A DNA stretch of 23,383 nucleotides from an uncultured Bacteroidota bacterium (GTDB lineage Bacteria > Bacteroidota > Bacteroidia > NS11-12g > UBA9320): the NCBI GenBank assembly GCA_913056425.1, contig CAJXLR010000004.1:1-23383 (forward strand). Reading direction: 5' to 3'. Each line of letters opens with the position of its first letter. Positions within the stretch are counted from its first letter, which is position 1. The translations under genes and the position numbers were made by a program. Below are positions 1 through 9,203 of the stretch, piece by piece. The notes beneath the pieces are model-generated. The model was not told the DNA's origin and ran no database searches. It saw only the letters and a program-made list of their open reading frames with translations.

Positions 1-3000
1 TGGACATCATCACCAAGTGGTAACACAGACGGCAATGCATCTAATGACACAAGTAATGCAGTAAGTTTTGGTGTACCAATGTCTGGTACGTTTACCATTG
101 GTGGAAGTAGTGGAGATTTCTCTACTTTTGGTGAAGCAATAGATGCACTGCAATGCTCGGGTATAAGTGGTGCTGTTGAGTTTAATGTTGCCAGTGGAAC
201 TTATACTGAGCAATTAACTATTGAAAATATAGCTGGTTTGTCCTCCACGAATACAGTCACATTCCAAAGCGCGAGCGGAAATTCTACAATGCCGGTGCTA
301 CAATTTACGGCTGCTGGTTTAAGTGACAACTGGGTAGTTCTATTCAAATCAATTTCTAATATTGAGTTTAATGGAATCCATATCAAGGCGTTAAACACGA
401 CAAATTATTGCCGTGTAGTAACCTTCGAAGGAAACTGCTCTAACGTCACTATCGAAGGTTGTAAGCTTGAAGCTCAATCTGTATTGACTAGTTCAAATTA
501 CTGTGCGATCATCTATGATAACACAGGAACCGGGAACATGTCCAACAACATAACCATTAAGGATAACGACTTCCATAAAGGTTCATATGCCGTTTACAAC
601 TACGGAGGTAGTACATCTTCATTGCAAAGCGGTTGGGTAATCACCGGAAACACTTGTAACGGTCAGTATTACTATGGATTCTATAATTATTACAATACAG
701 GTCTTGTCATAAGCAATAACACAATCACGGGTAGTATTTACTATGGATTGTATCTACGATACTGTGATGGAGCGATGATGGTGACCGGAAATGAGATTTC
801 AGGTCTAATCAGTGGTTATGGTATTTACATGTACTACTGTGATGCAACCTCAGGTAGTCCTGCATTATTCGCGAACAACACGGTACATGTAGGTAATGGG
901 TCTTCAAATTCTGTTCGTGCTTTGGGCGCATGGTATAGCAAATACCAACGCTTCTACCACAACACATTTGTAACTACTTCAACGAGCACATCAACGAGCT
1001 ACGCTCCGGCATATCTATACTTCTCCAGTTCTACGTATACTGGGAACGAGTTCGTAAACAACATATGTGCAAACTTGGGTGGCGGTTACGCGGTATATCA
1101 CTATTACAGTGGAACAACTAAGTACTACAGTGATTTAGATTATAACGTATATTACAGTACTGGTTCAGGTTCAATGATTTATGCTGGAGGATCGTACAGC
1201 AGCGTTAGTGCATACCAAAGTGCAAAAACCGCTGAATCCAATACCGTTCAAACTCAACCTTTATTCAAATCATCAAGTGATCTGCATATATCAGATGGTT
1301 GTTTCCATAAAGTACCTGCGCTAAGTGCAGTTACAACTGATCGAGATGGTGAAACAAGAAGTAGTTCTACTCACCCTGGATCGGATGAGGCGAAAACTGG
1401 GACACTTGATGTTGGAGTTACGGAAATTCTCTCTCCAGTTGGTCAAGTTACTACTGGTGTACAACCCGTACGCGTAGTTGTTAAAAACTTTGGATCAACT
1501 TCAGTAAACTCCGTTAAGGTGACCTACACGGTTGGAACAACAACCAATACAGAAACCTTTGCTGTAAACCTCGGTTCTTGTACCGCGGATACACTCACGT
1601 TTACTACCGGTTATACCATGGCAGGCGGTTGTAAATCGATCTCTGCAAATACCAGCGAACCAAATGCATCGACAGACGATCTGAGTTCAAACGATGCTGC
1701 TACACCGGTTTCGTTTGGTGCTCCTGTGTCAGGTGGGTTTACCATTGGTGGTGCTAGTGGGGATTTCTCTACGTTCAACGAGGCTGTTGATTTCTTGGAG
1801 TGCACGGGTGTTAGCGGTGCTGTTAAATTCACTGTAATGCCGGGAACCTACAACGAGCAAGTTGAAATTGGAGCTATTGCAGGTGTCTCTGCCACAAATA
1901 GCATCACCTTTGTGGCTTCTAGCTCAGGTTCTATGCCTGTGTTAACAAACTCTTCCAGCAGTGCGTCGAACTTCATCGTTAAGTTCAACGGTACTAAGTA
2001 TATCACGTTTGATGGCATCCATATGCATGCAACCAACTCGGTGTATAACCGCGTTATAGAGTTTGTCACATCGAACAGTTATATCACAATCCAAAACTGT
2101 AAACTGGAGTCTCAAGTAGTAAGTACTTCTTCTAGCAACAGTTATGTGATCTGGGATTATTCAGGAACAGCTAACATGTCCAACTTCATCACCATAAAGA
2201 ATAACACCATATTGAATGGTAGTTATGCTATCTACAACTACGGTGGAAGTGCTATAACCTATTTGCAAGACGGATGGGTGATTACCGGGAATACCATAAC
2301 CAACTGGGCGTATACGGGGTGTTACTTCTATTACAACAAGAATCTAAACTTCAGTAATAACACAGTTTCATCTACGACAACATACAGTACAACGATCTAT
2401 GGAACGTACTTCCGCTACTGTGACCAAGCGATGAAAATCATGAACAATAAAATCATGGTAGATCGTGGTGGGTACGGTATGTATATGTACTACTGTGACG
2501 GTTCATCCTCAGCAAGAACGGTTATTGCCAATAACTATTTCTACAGTGGAAACGGAACGTCATGGGCACGAGGTGTCTACTGTTACTATGGTTCTTACCA
2601 CGATTGGTATAACAACACTTTTGTAAGTCACAATAGTTCTGGTTATGTCTCGTCTAACTCGTACGCAACTGTTCGTTTATATTACACATCTAATACGTCG
2701 TACTTTAGAAACAACATCATTCACGAGAAAGGCGGAGGATGGCTGACCTATGTATACAATCCAACGTATATAAAGTCTGACCACAACTTATTCTATAGTT
2801 CTAGAACAAGTTCTAAATATTACATGGGTGGTACATACACTACTCTAGCCGCTTACAATACGGCGAAGGGAACAGATGGGAACTCTTTTGAGATGAACCC
2901 AATGTTTAGTACGAGTCCTTCTTACCAGCCAAATCAGCACACACTATATAACGCAGGAGACTCTACAGGAATCACTACCGATATTGATGGTAATTCGCGT

Positions 3001-6000
3001 GGAGCGACCATGTCAACCATTGGTGCTGTTGAGGTTAAGCCGGACCTAAATGTGATGTCCGTTGCCGTTTCAGATACGGTTTGTGGTACGTCTAATCCTG
3101 CAGCAATGGTAACGGTAACCTTCAAGAATGAAGGCGATATCGATCAACAAACTGCACGGTTCAACATCTCTGTAGATGGTGGTACACCTATAACAGAAAC
3201 CTTAACGGGGCCATTCTCAAAAGGTGCGACCTACACAAGAACCTTCGCATCCACAGTAGATCTTAGCGGAACCACTAACAGCGTTGTGACCGTTTCTAAT
3301 GCAGACGGTGATGTAGATGTGTCTGATAACTCAGCCAATACCACTGTTCCTTATTGGGCGTTCCCTGTATCTTCATTTACAACGGCGGATAGCTGTTTAG
3401 GTGATGCGATGTCATTCACATCGACTTCAACGGTGGCTACAACATCCATTGCTTCTACAGACTGGAAGTTTGGTGATGGTGGGACAGGAACTGGAAGTCC
3501 AACGACACATACCTATGCAAGTAGTGGAAACTATACAGTGACCATTATGAGTGAAACAGACAAAGGTTGTCGTGATACAGCCACTCAAGTGGTGAATGTG
3601 CTTACTGCACTAAACCCTGGCGCAATTGCAGGAGCTCAGACCATTTGTTACGGTACAACGGCGAGTTTAACATCTGCTTCAACACCATCAGGTAGTGCAG
3701 GTAATTATCAATACCAGTGGCAATCATCATCAGACAACACAACTTGGTCTGATATCAGTGGTGCTACAGGATCAGCATACACAACCGGTACTTTAACATC
3801 GTCTACATATTTCAGAAGAACAGCAACAACCGATATTGGTTGTGGTCCTGAATACACCTCTTCGGTGAAGGTGACCGTGTACGATCAATTGATGGCTTCG
3901 ACCATTTCTAGTGATCAAACCATTTGTTACAACACAATGCCGGCGACTATCACTCAATCGGCAGCTCCAACAGGTGGAGATGGTACATTCACTTACTACT
4001 GGGAGATGTCGACAAACGGAACCACTTGGAATACTGTTTCAGGTGCTACTAGTACTTCTTACTCACCGGGCAGCTTAACAACAACAACTTGGTATCGCCA
4101 AGTTAGTGTTGGTGGTAGCTCATGTGGAGAGGTAACGAGCAGCGCTGTTAAGATTTCCGTTTACGATGATCTAATGGCCGGAATTGTAGGAACTAACCAT
4201 AGTGTTTGTCCTCAAAGTCCTGCTAATACAATTTCAACTACCACAGGTGCAACCGGTGGTGATGGAACGTATACTTACCAGTGGCAAACGTCGCCAAACA
4301 ATAGTAGCTGGACAGATATTAGCGGTGCAACAAGTGCGTCGTTGAATTCTACCACGCCACTAACGTCAACTACATACTATCGTCGTAAAACGACTTCAGG
4401 AAGTAGCTGTGGAACTAAAATCACCAACACGGTGAAGGTGTCTGTTGCACCACTTCCTAAGTCGTCGTTTATTCTGGCAAATCACTGTTTCAACGACGTG
4501 ATGCCGGTAACGAACAACTCAAGTGTAACAAGTGGATCCATTACAGGATACTCTTGGGATTTTGGTGACGGAAACTCAAGTACATCTCGAGTGCCGAGTT
4601 ACACATTTGCAACAAGTGGTGTTAAAACGGTTCAACTTAAGGTGACTACCAACATGGGTTGTGTTGATTCAGCTACGGAGAAGGTGAATGTCTCAAACAT
4701 TCCAACACCGTCATATACTACGGTTTATGACTGTGTGAATGAGCAAATGCTGTTCAAGAATGCAACTTCTGTGAATTGCGGTAAAATATCTGCTTTTGCA
4801 TGGGATTTTGGTGATGGAAGCACATCTACAGCACAAAACCCTAGCCACAAATACTCGTCAAATGGTACCTATGATATCAAGTTTAAAATCTTCCTTCCAG
4901 GAGGATTTGCAGACTCTGTGAGTGGAAAGGTAACTATCGCGAGTAAAGGTGTCGCAGGATTCAGTGCAGATGATGAGTGTTTCGGTGACAGTGTCCGATT
5001 TATCAATAAATCGACCAATGCATCGAGTTACTCATGGGATTTTGACGATAAAACATCATCTACTGTAGAGAATCCGGTACATTTCTACCGTGTTGCTAAG
5101 TCATATGACGCAACATTAGTAACCACAGACGGAAACAGTTGTAACGATACCGCAACTCAGCGCGTAACCGTAAAAGTTAAGCCGTCTGTATACTTCTCTA
5201 AGGACGACCGATGTGTGAACACGAATGTGCCGTTTAACAATGGTACCTTATATGCACATACGTATTCATGGACTTTTGGTGATGGTAGCTCGTCAACGAG
5301 TGCAGCCAAAACATTGAATCACGCTTATGCAAGTGCAACCACGTACACGGCTAAGCTTGTTGCATATAACAACAATGGATGTAGAGATTCGTTCTCAGAC
5401 CAAGTAACGGTGTATCCTAACCCAACAGCTTCATTCTCAATTGATGATGCATGTACCGGTGAGACTGTTAAATTGACGAATTCGTCAACTTCAAATACGA
5501 GGAATCACTGGGATATGGGAGACGGAGCGTCTACGTTTACGACTGCGACTCCAAACTTCTCTTACAACAAAGCGGGAACATTTAAAGTAACCTATGTTGC
5601 GGAGAGCATAAATGGATGCAAGGATACAACGTCTAACAACGTTACAATCTACGACACGCCTACTGCCGATTTCTCGACCGCGGATGTTTGTCTTGGCGCA
5701 GCAATGTCATTCACAGACAAAACTTCTGGCGGTTCAGGTTCATTAACGTATGCATGGGACTTTGGTGACGGCAATAGCTCAACATCGCAGAATCCAAGCC
5801 ACACGTACGCTTCTGCTGGAAAATACACGGTAACACTTAAGGTGACCGGTGCAGGTGGATGTGAGAGTATGAAGTCAATGGCTGTTCAAGTCAATTCAAA
5901 CCCATCTGGTACACTTACCGTGTCTGATGTTTGTTTGGGAGACGTATCGAATTTTGCATCATCTACCAGCGGAGCTTCTACATACAAATGGAGCTTTGGT

Positions 6001-8745
6001 GACGGAAGTACAACTACGTCTCAAACGGCTACGCACACGTATGCTGCAGCCGGAACGTATGACGTTGTGTTAACCATAACCTCAACTTCTGGTTGTGCAA
6101 CCGAAGTGAAAGCAAAGGCGGTAGTTAAGCCTTACCCCGTGCCATCGTTCACAGCGAGTACCGAGTGCTTGGGTACAGCAACCGACTTTACGAACAACAC
6201 CACGATAACTGGATCGAATACGGTAAGCTATGCTTGGAACTTTGGAGACGGTGATACATCGTCTGCTTCTGCGCCAAGTCATTCATACGCTTCAGCAGGT
6301 AATTATACTGTAACGTTGAAAGCCACTGCAGCTGGATGTTCTAAGTCTTATACGTCTTCAGTAGTTGTTAATGATTTGCCATCACCTGATTTTACAGCTA
6401 AGGATGTATGTCTTGGTGAGACTACGCAGTTTAACAACGTGTCTGGCGGAGCAACTAAGTACTCCTGGGACTTTGGAGATGGAAACTCATCTACCAATGC
6501 AAGTCCGTCACACAAATACGCTACAGCGGGCAATTATACAGTTGTACTTACAGCTGAAAATGCTGCAGGGTGTAAGAGTACTAAATCTGTGTCCGTTGCA
6601 GTTAACACGCTGCCAACGGCTGATTTTAGTTCTACAAGCGCATGTGCAGGTAGCTCAGTTCAGTTTACAAATAACTCGTCAACCGGAACATATTACTGGT
6701 CGTTTGGAGATGGACAGGTTGGTTCATCCACAAATCCGGCTCACAGTTATAACCGTTCAGGTACGTTTACAACGTTCTTAGAAGTAACCGACGGTAACGG
6801 TTGTGAAGCATCAACAAGTAAGCAAGTGACAGTATTTGCATTACCTACGGCATCATTTGATGATGTATCAGGATGTGAAAACAACGGAATTCAGTTTAAC
6901 AACACATCTGGTAGTGGAACGTATGCATGGAGTTTTGGTGATGGTAACACGTCATCAGCTACAAGCCCAAATCATACGTATTCAACCTCAGGTAAATTCA
7001 ATGTGAAACTCACCGTAACAAATTCAAACAATTGTGAGGCGTCTGTGGAGCGTACAGTTACGGTTAACCCGGAACCAACAGTTACATTTACTGCCCCTGA
7101 GGTTTGTAATGGTGCACTTACTATGTTTACAAATAACTCAACAAGTGGAGCAAACACGTGGAGTTTTGGTGATGGTGCATCGTCGAGACTTGCTAGTCCG
7201 CGCTACTTGTATGGATCCGCTGGAACATACAGTGTGAAATTGAGTGTGACTACCGCAGCAGGTTGTACCAACTCACTTACAAAGAGTGTAACAGTTAATC
7301 CGAACCCTACAGTAACGTTCACCGCTAAGGCTGAATGTAATGGTCCATCGGCATCGTTTACTGATAATAGTTTCATCAATGGTGGTTCAATTTCATCAAC
7401 AACTTGGAACTATGGCGATGGTAATACCGGTACTGCTAACAGTCACGTGTATGCGGCTGCTGGTGTTTACAGTGTGACCCTTACAGCACAAAGCGACAAG
7501 AATTGTAGTGCATCGCAGTCCAAAACGGTGAAGGTTTACAATGCTCCAATGTCTGCATTTACAGCTGGAGATGTTTGTGCCGGGGATGATGCACAAATGA
7601 ACAACTCAAGTACAGATGCTCATACATACGCTTGGGACTTTGGTGATGGCGGAAGTAGTACTAGCGTGAGTCCGTCTCACAAATACAGTTCTACCGGAAC
7701 TTATACGATTTCACTAACCGCTAAAAACGTTATCGGTTGTGAGTCTACATCGAATCAGTCTATCAAGGTGAATGCTGTTCCAAATGCCGACTTTACTGCA
7801 CCGAGTGCATGTAACGGAACGGTTGCTCAGTTTACAAATACATCTTCTGGGTTTGCAACGAGTAACTGGAATTTTGGCGATGGAAATTCGAGCAACGCAG
7901 AAAACCCACTACACAATTATGCTCAATCTGGTATGAAGCGAGTTACGCTTGCCGTAACAAGTGCAGACGGATGTGAAAGTAGTATCTCCAAAAACGTAAC
8001 GGTTGCAGCAAGCCCTGTTGTGTCATTTGCCGTGTCTGGAGGATGTGTTGGTGAGGAAGTTAAATTCACAAACAATACTCAGAATGCAACCACTTTTGGG
8101 TGGAGCTTTGGTGATGCCAATACGAGCAATGCTAGTGATCCAACACACACATACAGTGGCGATGGAGGATTCAGAGTCCTGCTAATTGCAAGCAATGGAA
8201 CATGCCAAGATTCTGCAGACCGATTGGTTTCTATTCACCCAATACCAAGTAGTGGATTTGCATTTGACAAGGCAGGACGAGAGGTGACTTTCACTGCGTC
8301 CGATGAAACTCAACTTAAGTACGACTGGAATTTTGACGATGGATCTATGGGAGTAGGTAGCACAGTATTCCACAAATTTGTCGACGTTAACAGCGGCACA
8401 TTTAACGTATGCCTAACGGTTGCATCGAAATTTGGTTGTGAGTCTACAACATGTAATGATGTTGATGTAGACCTCGTAGGAGTTGAGAAAGTTAAAGCCA
8501 ACGCGAATTTTGCCATTTACCCTAACCCGTCAACCGGGGTGTTTAACGTATCTGTATTTAATGCATCGTCAGACGTTACATTAAAGGTTAGAGACGCCAA
8601 AGGCGCTCTTGTCGATGCGCGAATTACACCATTAGCCTCTGGGCTTACTGAGGTTGACATAACAGGAGTTGCGGAAGGGGTTTACTTTATTGAAGTGAGC
8701 ACACCTGAATCAACGACTGTTCAATCTATGGTTATTACTAGATAG
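1..8745 (+). CDS. Giant PKD-repeat surface protein with type A T9SS sorting domain (5' partial)
   Basis: The reading frame is open from base 1, so the gene starts upstream and the ATG at 79 is internal. The visible 2914 residues are, in order: the end of a CARDB-like domain (1-78); two tandem units of 549 residues (79-1725 and 1726 to about 3360), each a right-handed beta-helix region rich in N, Y, G and S followed by a CARDB-like domain; one PKD domain (3361-3609); three Ig-like domains with YQWQ/YYWE cores (about 3610-4456); 17 PKD domains with W-x-F-G-D-G cores (4459-8480); and a C-terminal domain beginning FAIYPNPSTGVFNVS and ending VQSMVITR. This tail is the type A (Por secretion) sorting signal, so the protein should cross the outer membrane by the T9SS and be attached or released. 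An adhesin, matrix or carbohydrate-binding role is inferred from architecture only; no catalytic motif was seen. A hairpin terminator follows the stop codon. Confidence 0.93.
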   Translation, partial: WTSSPSGNTDGNASNDTSNAVSFGVPMSGTFTIGGSSGDFSTFGEAIDALQCSGISGAVEFNVASGTYTEQLTIENIAGLSSTNTVTFQSASGNSTMPVLQFTAAGLSDNWVVLFKSISNIEFNGIHIKALNTTNYCRVVTFEGNCSNVTIEGCKLEAQSVLTSSNYCAIIYDNTGTGNMSNNITIKDNDFHKGSYAVYNYGGSTSSLQSGWVITGNTCNGQYYYGFYNYYNTGLVISNNTITGSIYYGLYLRYCDGAMMVTGNEISGLISGYGIYMYYCDATSGSPALFANNTVHVGNGSSNSVRALGAWYSKYQRFYHNTFVTTSTSTSTSYAPAYLYFSSSTYTGNEFVNNICANLGGGYAVYHYYSGTTKYYSDLDYNVYYSTGSGSMIYAGGSYSSVSAYQSAKTAESNTVQTQPLFKSSSDLHISDGCFHKVPALSAVTTDRDGETRSSSTHPGSDEAKTGTLDVGVTEILSPVGQVTTGVQPVRVVVKNFGSTSVNSVKVTYTVGTTTNTETFAVNLGSCTADTLTFTTGYTMAGGCKSISANTSEPNASTDDLSSNDAATPVSFGAPVSGGFTIGGASGDFSTFNEAVDFLECTGVSGAVKFTVMPGTYNEQVEIGAIAGVSATNSITFVASSSGSMPVLTNSSSSASNFIVKFNGTKYITFDGIHMHATNSVYNRVIEFVTSNSYITIQNCKLESQVVSTSSSNSYVIWDYSGTANMSNFITIKNNTILNGSYAIYNYGGSAITYLQDGWVITGNTITNWAYTGCYFYYNKNLNFSNNTVSSTTTYSTTIYGTYFRYCDQAMKIMNNKIMVDRGGYGMYMYYCDGSSSARTVIANNYFYSGNGTSWARGVYCYYGSYHDWYNNTFVSHNSSGYVSSNSYATVRLYYTSNTSYFRNNIIHEKGGGWLTYVYNPTYIKSDHNLFYSSRTSSKYYMGGTYTTLAAYNTAKGTDGNSFEMNPMFSTSPSYQPNQHTLYNAGDSTGITTDIDGNSRGATMSTIGAVEVKPDLNVMSVAVSDTVCGTSNPAAMVTVTFKNEGDIDQQTARFNISVDGGTPITETLTGPFSKGATYTRTFASTVDLSGTTNSVVTVSNADGDVDVSDNSANTTVPYWAFPVSSFTTADSCLGDAMSFTSTSTVATTSIASTDWKFGDGGTGTGSPTTHTYASSGNYTVTIMSETDKGCRDTATQVVNVLTALNPGAIAGAQTICYGTTASLTSASTPSGSAGNYQYQWQSSSDNTTWSDISGATGSAYTTGTLTSSTYFRRTATTDIGCGPEYTSSVKVTVYDQLMASTISSDQTICYNTMPATITQSAAPTGGDGTFTYYWEMSTNGTTWNTVSGATSTSYSPGSLTTTTWYRQVSVGGSSCGEVTSSAVKISVYDDLMAGIVGTNHSVCPQSPANTISTTTGATGGDGTYTYQWQTSPNNSSWTDISGATSASLNSTTPLTSTTYYRRKTTSGSSCGTKITNTVKVSVAPLPKSSFILANHCFNDVMPVTNNSSVTSGSITGYSWDFGDGNSSTSRVPSYTFATSGVKTVQLKVTTNMGCVDSATEKVNVSNIPTPSYTTVYDCVNEQMLFKNATSVNCGKISAFAWDFGDGSTSTAQNPSHKYSSNGTYDIKFKIFLPGGFADSVSGKVTIASKGVAGFSADDECFGDSVRFINKSTNASSYSWDFDDKTSSTVENPVHFYRVAKSYDATLVTTDGNSCNDTATQRVTVKVKPSVYFSKDDRCVNTNVPFNNGTLYAHTYSWTFGDGSSSTSAAKTLNHAYASATTYTAKLVAYNNNGCRDSFSDQVTVYPNPTASFSIDDACTGETVKLTNSSTSNTRNHWDMGDGASTFTTATPNFSYNKAGTFKVTYVAESINGCKDTTSNNVTIYDTPTADFSTADVCLGAAMSFTDKTSGGSGSLTYAWDFGDGNSSTSQNPSHTYASAGKYTVTLKVTGAGGCESMKSMAVQVNSNPSGTLTVSDVCLGDVSNFASSTSGASTYKWSFGDGSTTTSQTATHTYAAAGTYDVVLTITSTSGCATEVKAKAVVKPYPVPSFTASTECLGTATDFTNNTTITGSNTVSYAWNFGDGDTSSASAPSHSYASAGNYTVTLKATAAGCSKSYTSSVVVNDLPSPDFTAKDVCLGETTQFNNVSGGATKYSWDFGDGNSSTNASPSHKYATAGNYTVVLTAENAAGCKSTKSVSVAVNTLPTADFSSTSACAGSSVQFTNNSSTGTYYWSFGDGQVGSSTNPAHSYNRSGTFTTFLEVTDGNGCEASTSKQVTVFALPTASFDDVSGCENNGIQFNNTSGSGTYAWSFGDGNTSSATSPNHTYSTSGKFNVKLTVTNSNNCEASVERTVTVNPEPTVTFTAPEVCNGALTMFTNNSTSGANTWSFGDGASSRLASPRYLYGSAGTYSVKLSVTTAAGCTNSLTKSVTVNPNPTVTFTAKAECNGPSASFTDNSFINGGSISSTTWNYGDGNTGTANSHVYAAAGVYSVTLTAQSDKNCSASQSKTVKVYNAPMSAFTAGDVCAGDDAQMNNSSTDAHTYAWDFGDGGSSTSVSPSHKYSSTGTYTISLTAKNVIGCESTSNQSIKVNAVPNADFTAPSACNGTVAQFTNTSSGFATSNWNFGDGNSSNAENPLHNYAQSGMKRVTLAVTSADGCESSISKNVTVAASPVVSFAVSGGCVGEEVKFTNNTQNATTFGWSFGDANTSNASDPTHTYSGDGGFRVLLIASNGTCQDSADRLVSIHPIPSSGFAFDKAGREVTFTASDETQLKYDWNFDDGSMGVGSTVFHKFVDVNSGTFNVCLTVASKFGCESTTCNDVDVDLVGVEKVKANANFAIYPNPSTGVFNVSVFNASSDVTLKVRDAKGALVDARITPLASGLTEVDITGVAEGVYFIEVSTPESTTVQSMVITR
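79..3360 (+). repeat. Two tandem 549-residue beta-helix plus CARDB-like units
   Basis: Unit 1 starts at 79 (MSGTFTIGGSSGDFSTFGEA) and unit 2 at 1726 (VSGGFTIGGASGDFSTFNEA), a spacing of 1647 bases, exactly 549 codons. Matching landmarks inside both units include GTGNMSNNITIKDN versus SGTANMSNFITIKNN, GSYAVYNYGGS versus GSYAIYNYGGS, and GYGIYMYYCD versus GYGMYMYYCD. The last third of unit 1 (about 1396-1710) reads as a CARDB-like fold. Bases 1-78 resemble the end of unit 1 just before 1726 (SNDTSNAVSFGVP versus SNDAATPVSFGAP), so at least part of one more unit lies upstream. Unit 2 ends less sharply, where its CARDB-like domain runs into the first PKD domain. Confidence 0.85.
4459..8480 (+). 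repeat. Array of 17 consecutive PKD domains
   Basis: Seventeen modules of about 77-82 residues follow one another without other domains between them. Each has a core near W-x-F-G-D-G (variants include WDMGDG, WNYGDG, WNFDDG and WDFDDK) and most have a following H-x-Y motif. Most also have one Cys near the start (D-x-C-x-G) and one late in the module (G-C), which suggests one disulfide per domain. An eighteenth PKD domain (3361-3609) is separated from the array by three Ig-like domains. Neighbouring copies are diverged at DNA level, so the array looks old rather than recently amplified. Confidence 0.85.
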
Positions 8746-8791
8746 TGCTACTAATTAGCCAATTCACATAATAACTAAATCTTGTTCTGAG

Positions 8792-8818
8792 AGAGGGCCG
8801 CAAGGCCCTCTTTTTTTG
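8792..8818 (+). terminator. Rho-independent terminator after the giant surface protein gene
   Basis: A perfect 7-base stem GAGGGCC/GGCCCTC (8793-8799 with 8804-8810) closes a GCAA tetraloop. It is extended by an A-T pair (8792/8811) and followed by a run of seven T. It lies 47 bases after the stop codon of the giant gene and just before the next gene. Confidence 0.9.
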
Positions 8819-8824
8819 TTTGTC

Positions 8825-8832
8825 GATATTTG
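8825..8832 (+). promoter_or_regulatory. Bacteroidota-type -7 element for the small membrane protein gene
   Basis: GATATTTG matches TAnnTTTG except at the first base. It ends four bases before the ATG at 8837, so the transcript would be nearly or fully leaderless. No TTG is found at the normal -33 distance, which falls in the preceding terminator stem. Confidence 0.4.
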
Positions 8833-8836
8833 CACC

Positions 8837-9181
8837 ATGACGAAAAGATGGAACGTCACAAAGACCGTTGAGCTAATTGTTTTACTTCTTTTGGTGGCAT
8901 TGATGATAGACAACGTAGGGTGGAATCATAGGTGGGAGACCTATCAAGTGATTGGGTTTATAACCTTCGCGATTTATGTGGCTGCACAATGGTTTGTGAA
9001 GCTTGGTATAACCATTCCATTTATATGGATTGTTGTGTTTATGTTCTACGCAATCACGGATTGGCAGTACTTTCAAGGCAAAAAGTCGTTTGATTTGTTA
9101 GATTACCATCGAGCGATATTATTTGTCTCTTCTGCTCTCCTAGGTGTCATAATTTATTTTGAGAATAAGAAAAGGTGGTAA
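8837..9181 (+). CDS. Small four-helix membrane protein of unknown function
   Basis: 114 residues starting at ATG 8837. The in-frame TTG at 8816 lies in the T-tract of the preceding terminator and is unlikely to be used. The protein has four hydrophobic stretches that could span the membrane (about residues 11-27, 38-53, 58-74 and 93-108), with basic residues at the start (MTKRW) and the end (ENKKRW). I recognise no family and no catalytic or binding motif. The serine hydrolase gene begins 22 bases downstream on the same strand, so the two may share a transcript, but no functional link can be read from the sequence. Confidence 0.75.
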   Translation: MTKRWNVTKTVELIVLLLLVALMIDNVGWNHRWETYQVIGFITFAIYVAAQWFVKLGITIPFIWIVVFMFYAITDWQYFQGKKSFDLLDYHRAILFVSSALLGVIIYFENKKRW

Positions 9182-9203
9182 ATAAAACGTTAATAGAAAG
9201 CAT

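Noticed and set aside
6365..6781. 138-residue plus-strand ORF in another frame inside the giant PKD gene
   Set aside because: It lies wholly within the strongly supported PKD frame, is rich in L, Q, R and M as expected for a shifted reading of S/T/G-rich codons, and has no start signal or domain.
4459..8480. Regular repeats suggesting a CRISPR array
   Set aside because: The period is about 240 bases, the copies are diverged and stay in one open frame. They encode PKD domains.
8816..8836. TTG start for the small membrane protein
   Set aside because: It lies in the T-tract of the terminator and upstream of the likely promoter element. ATG 8837 gives a normal membrane protein start.
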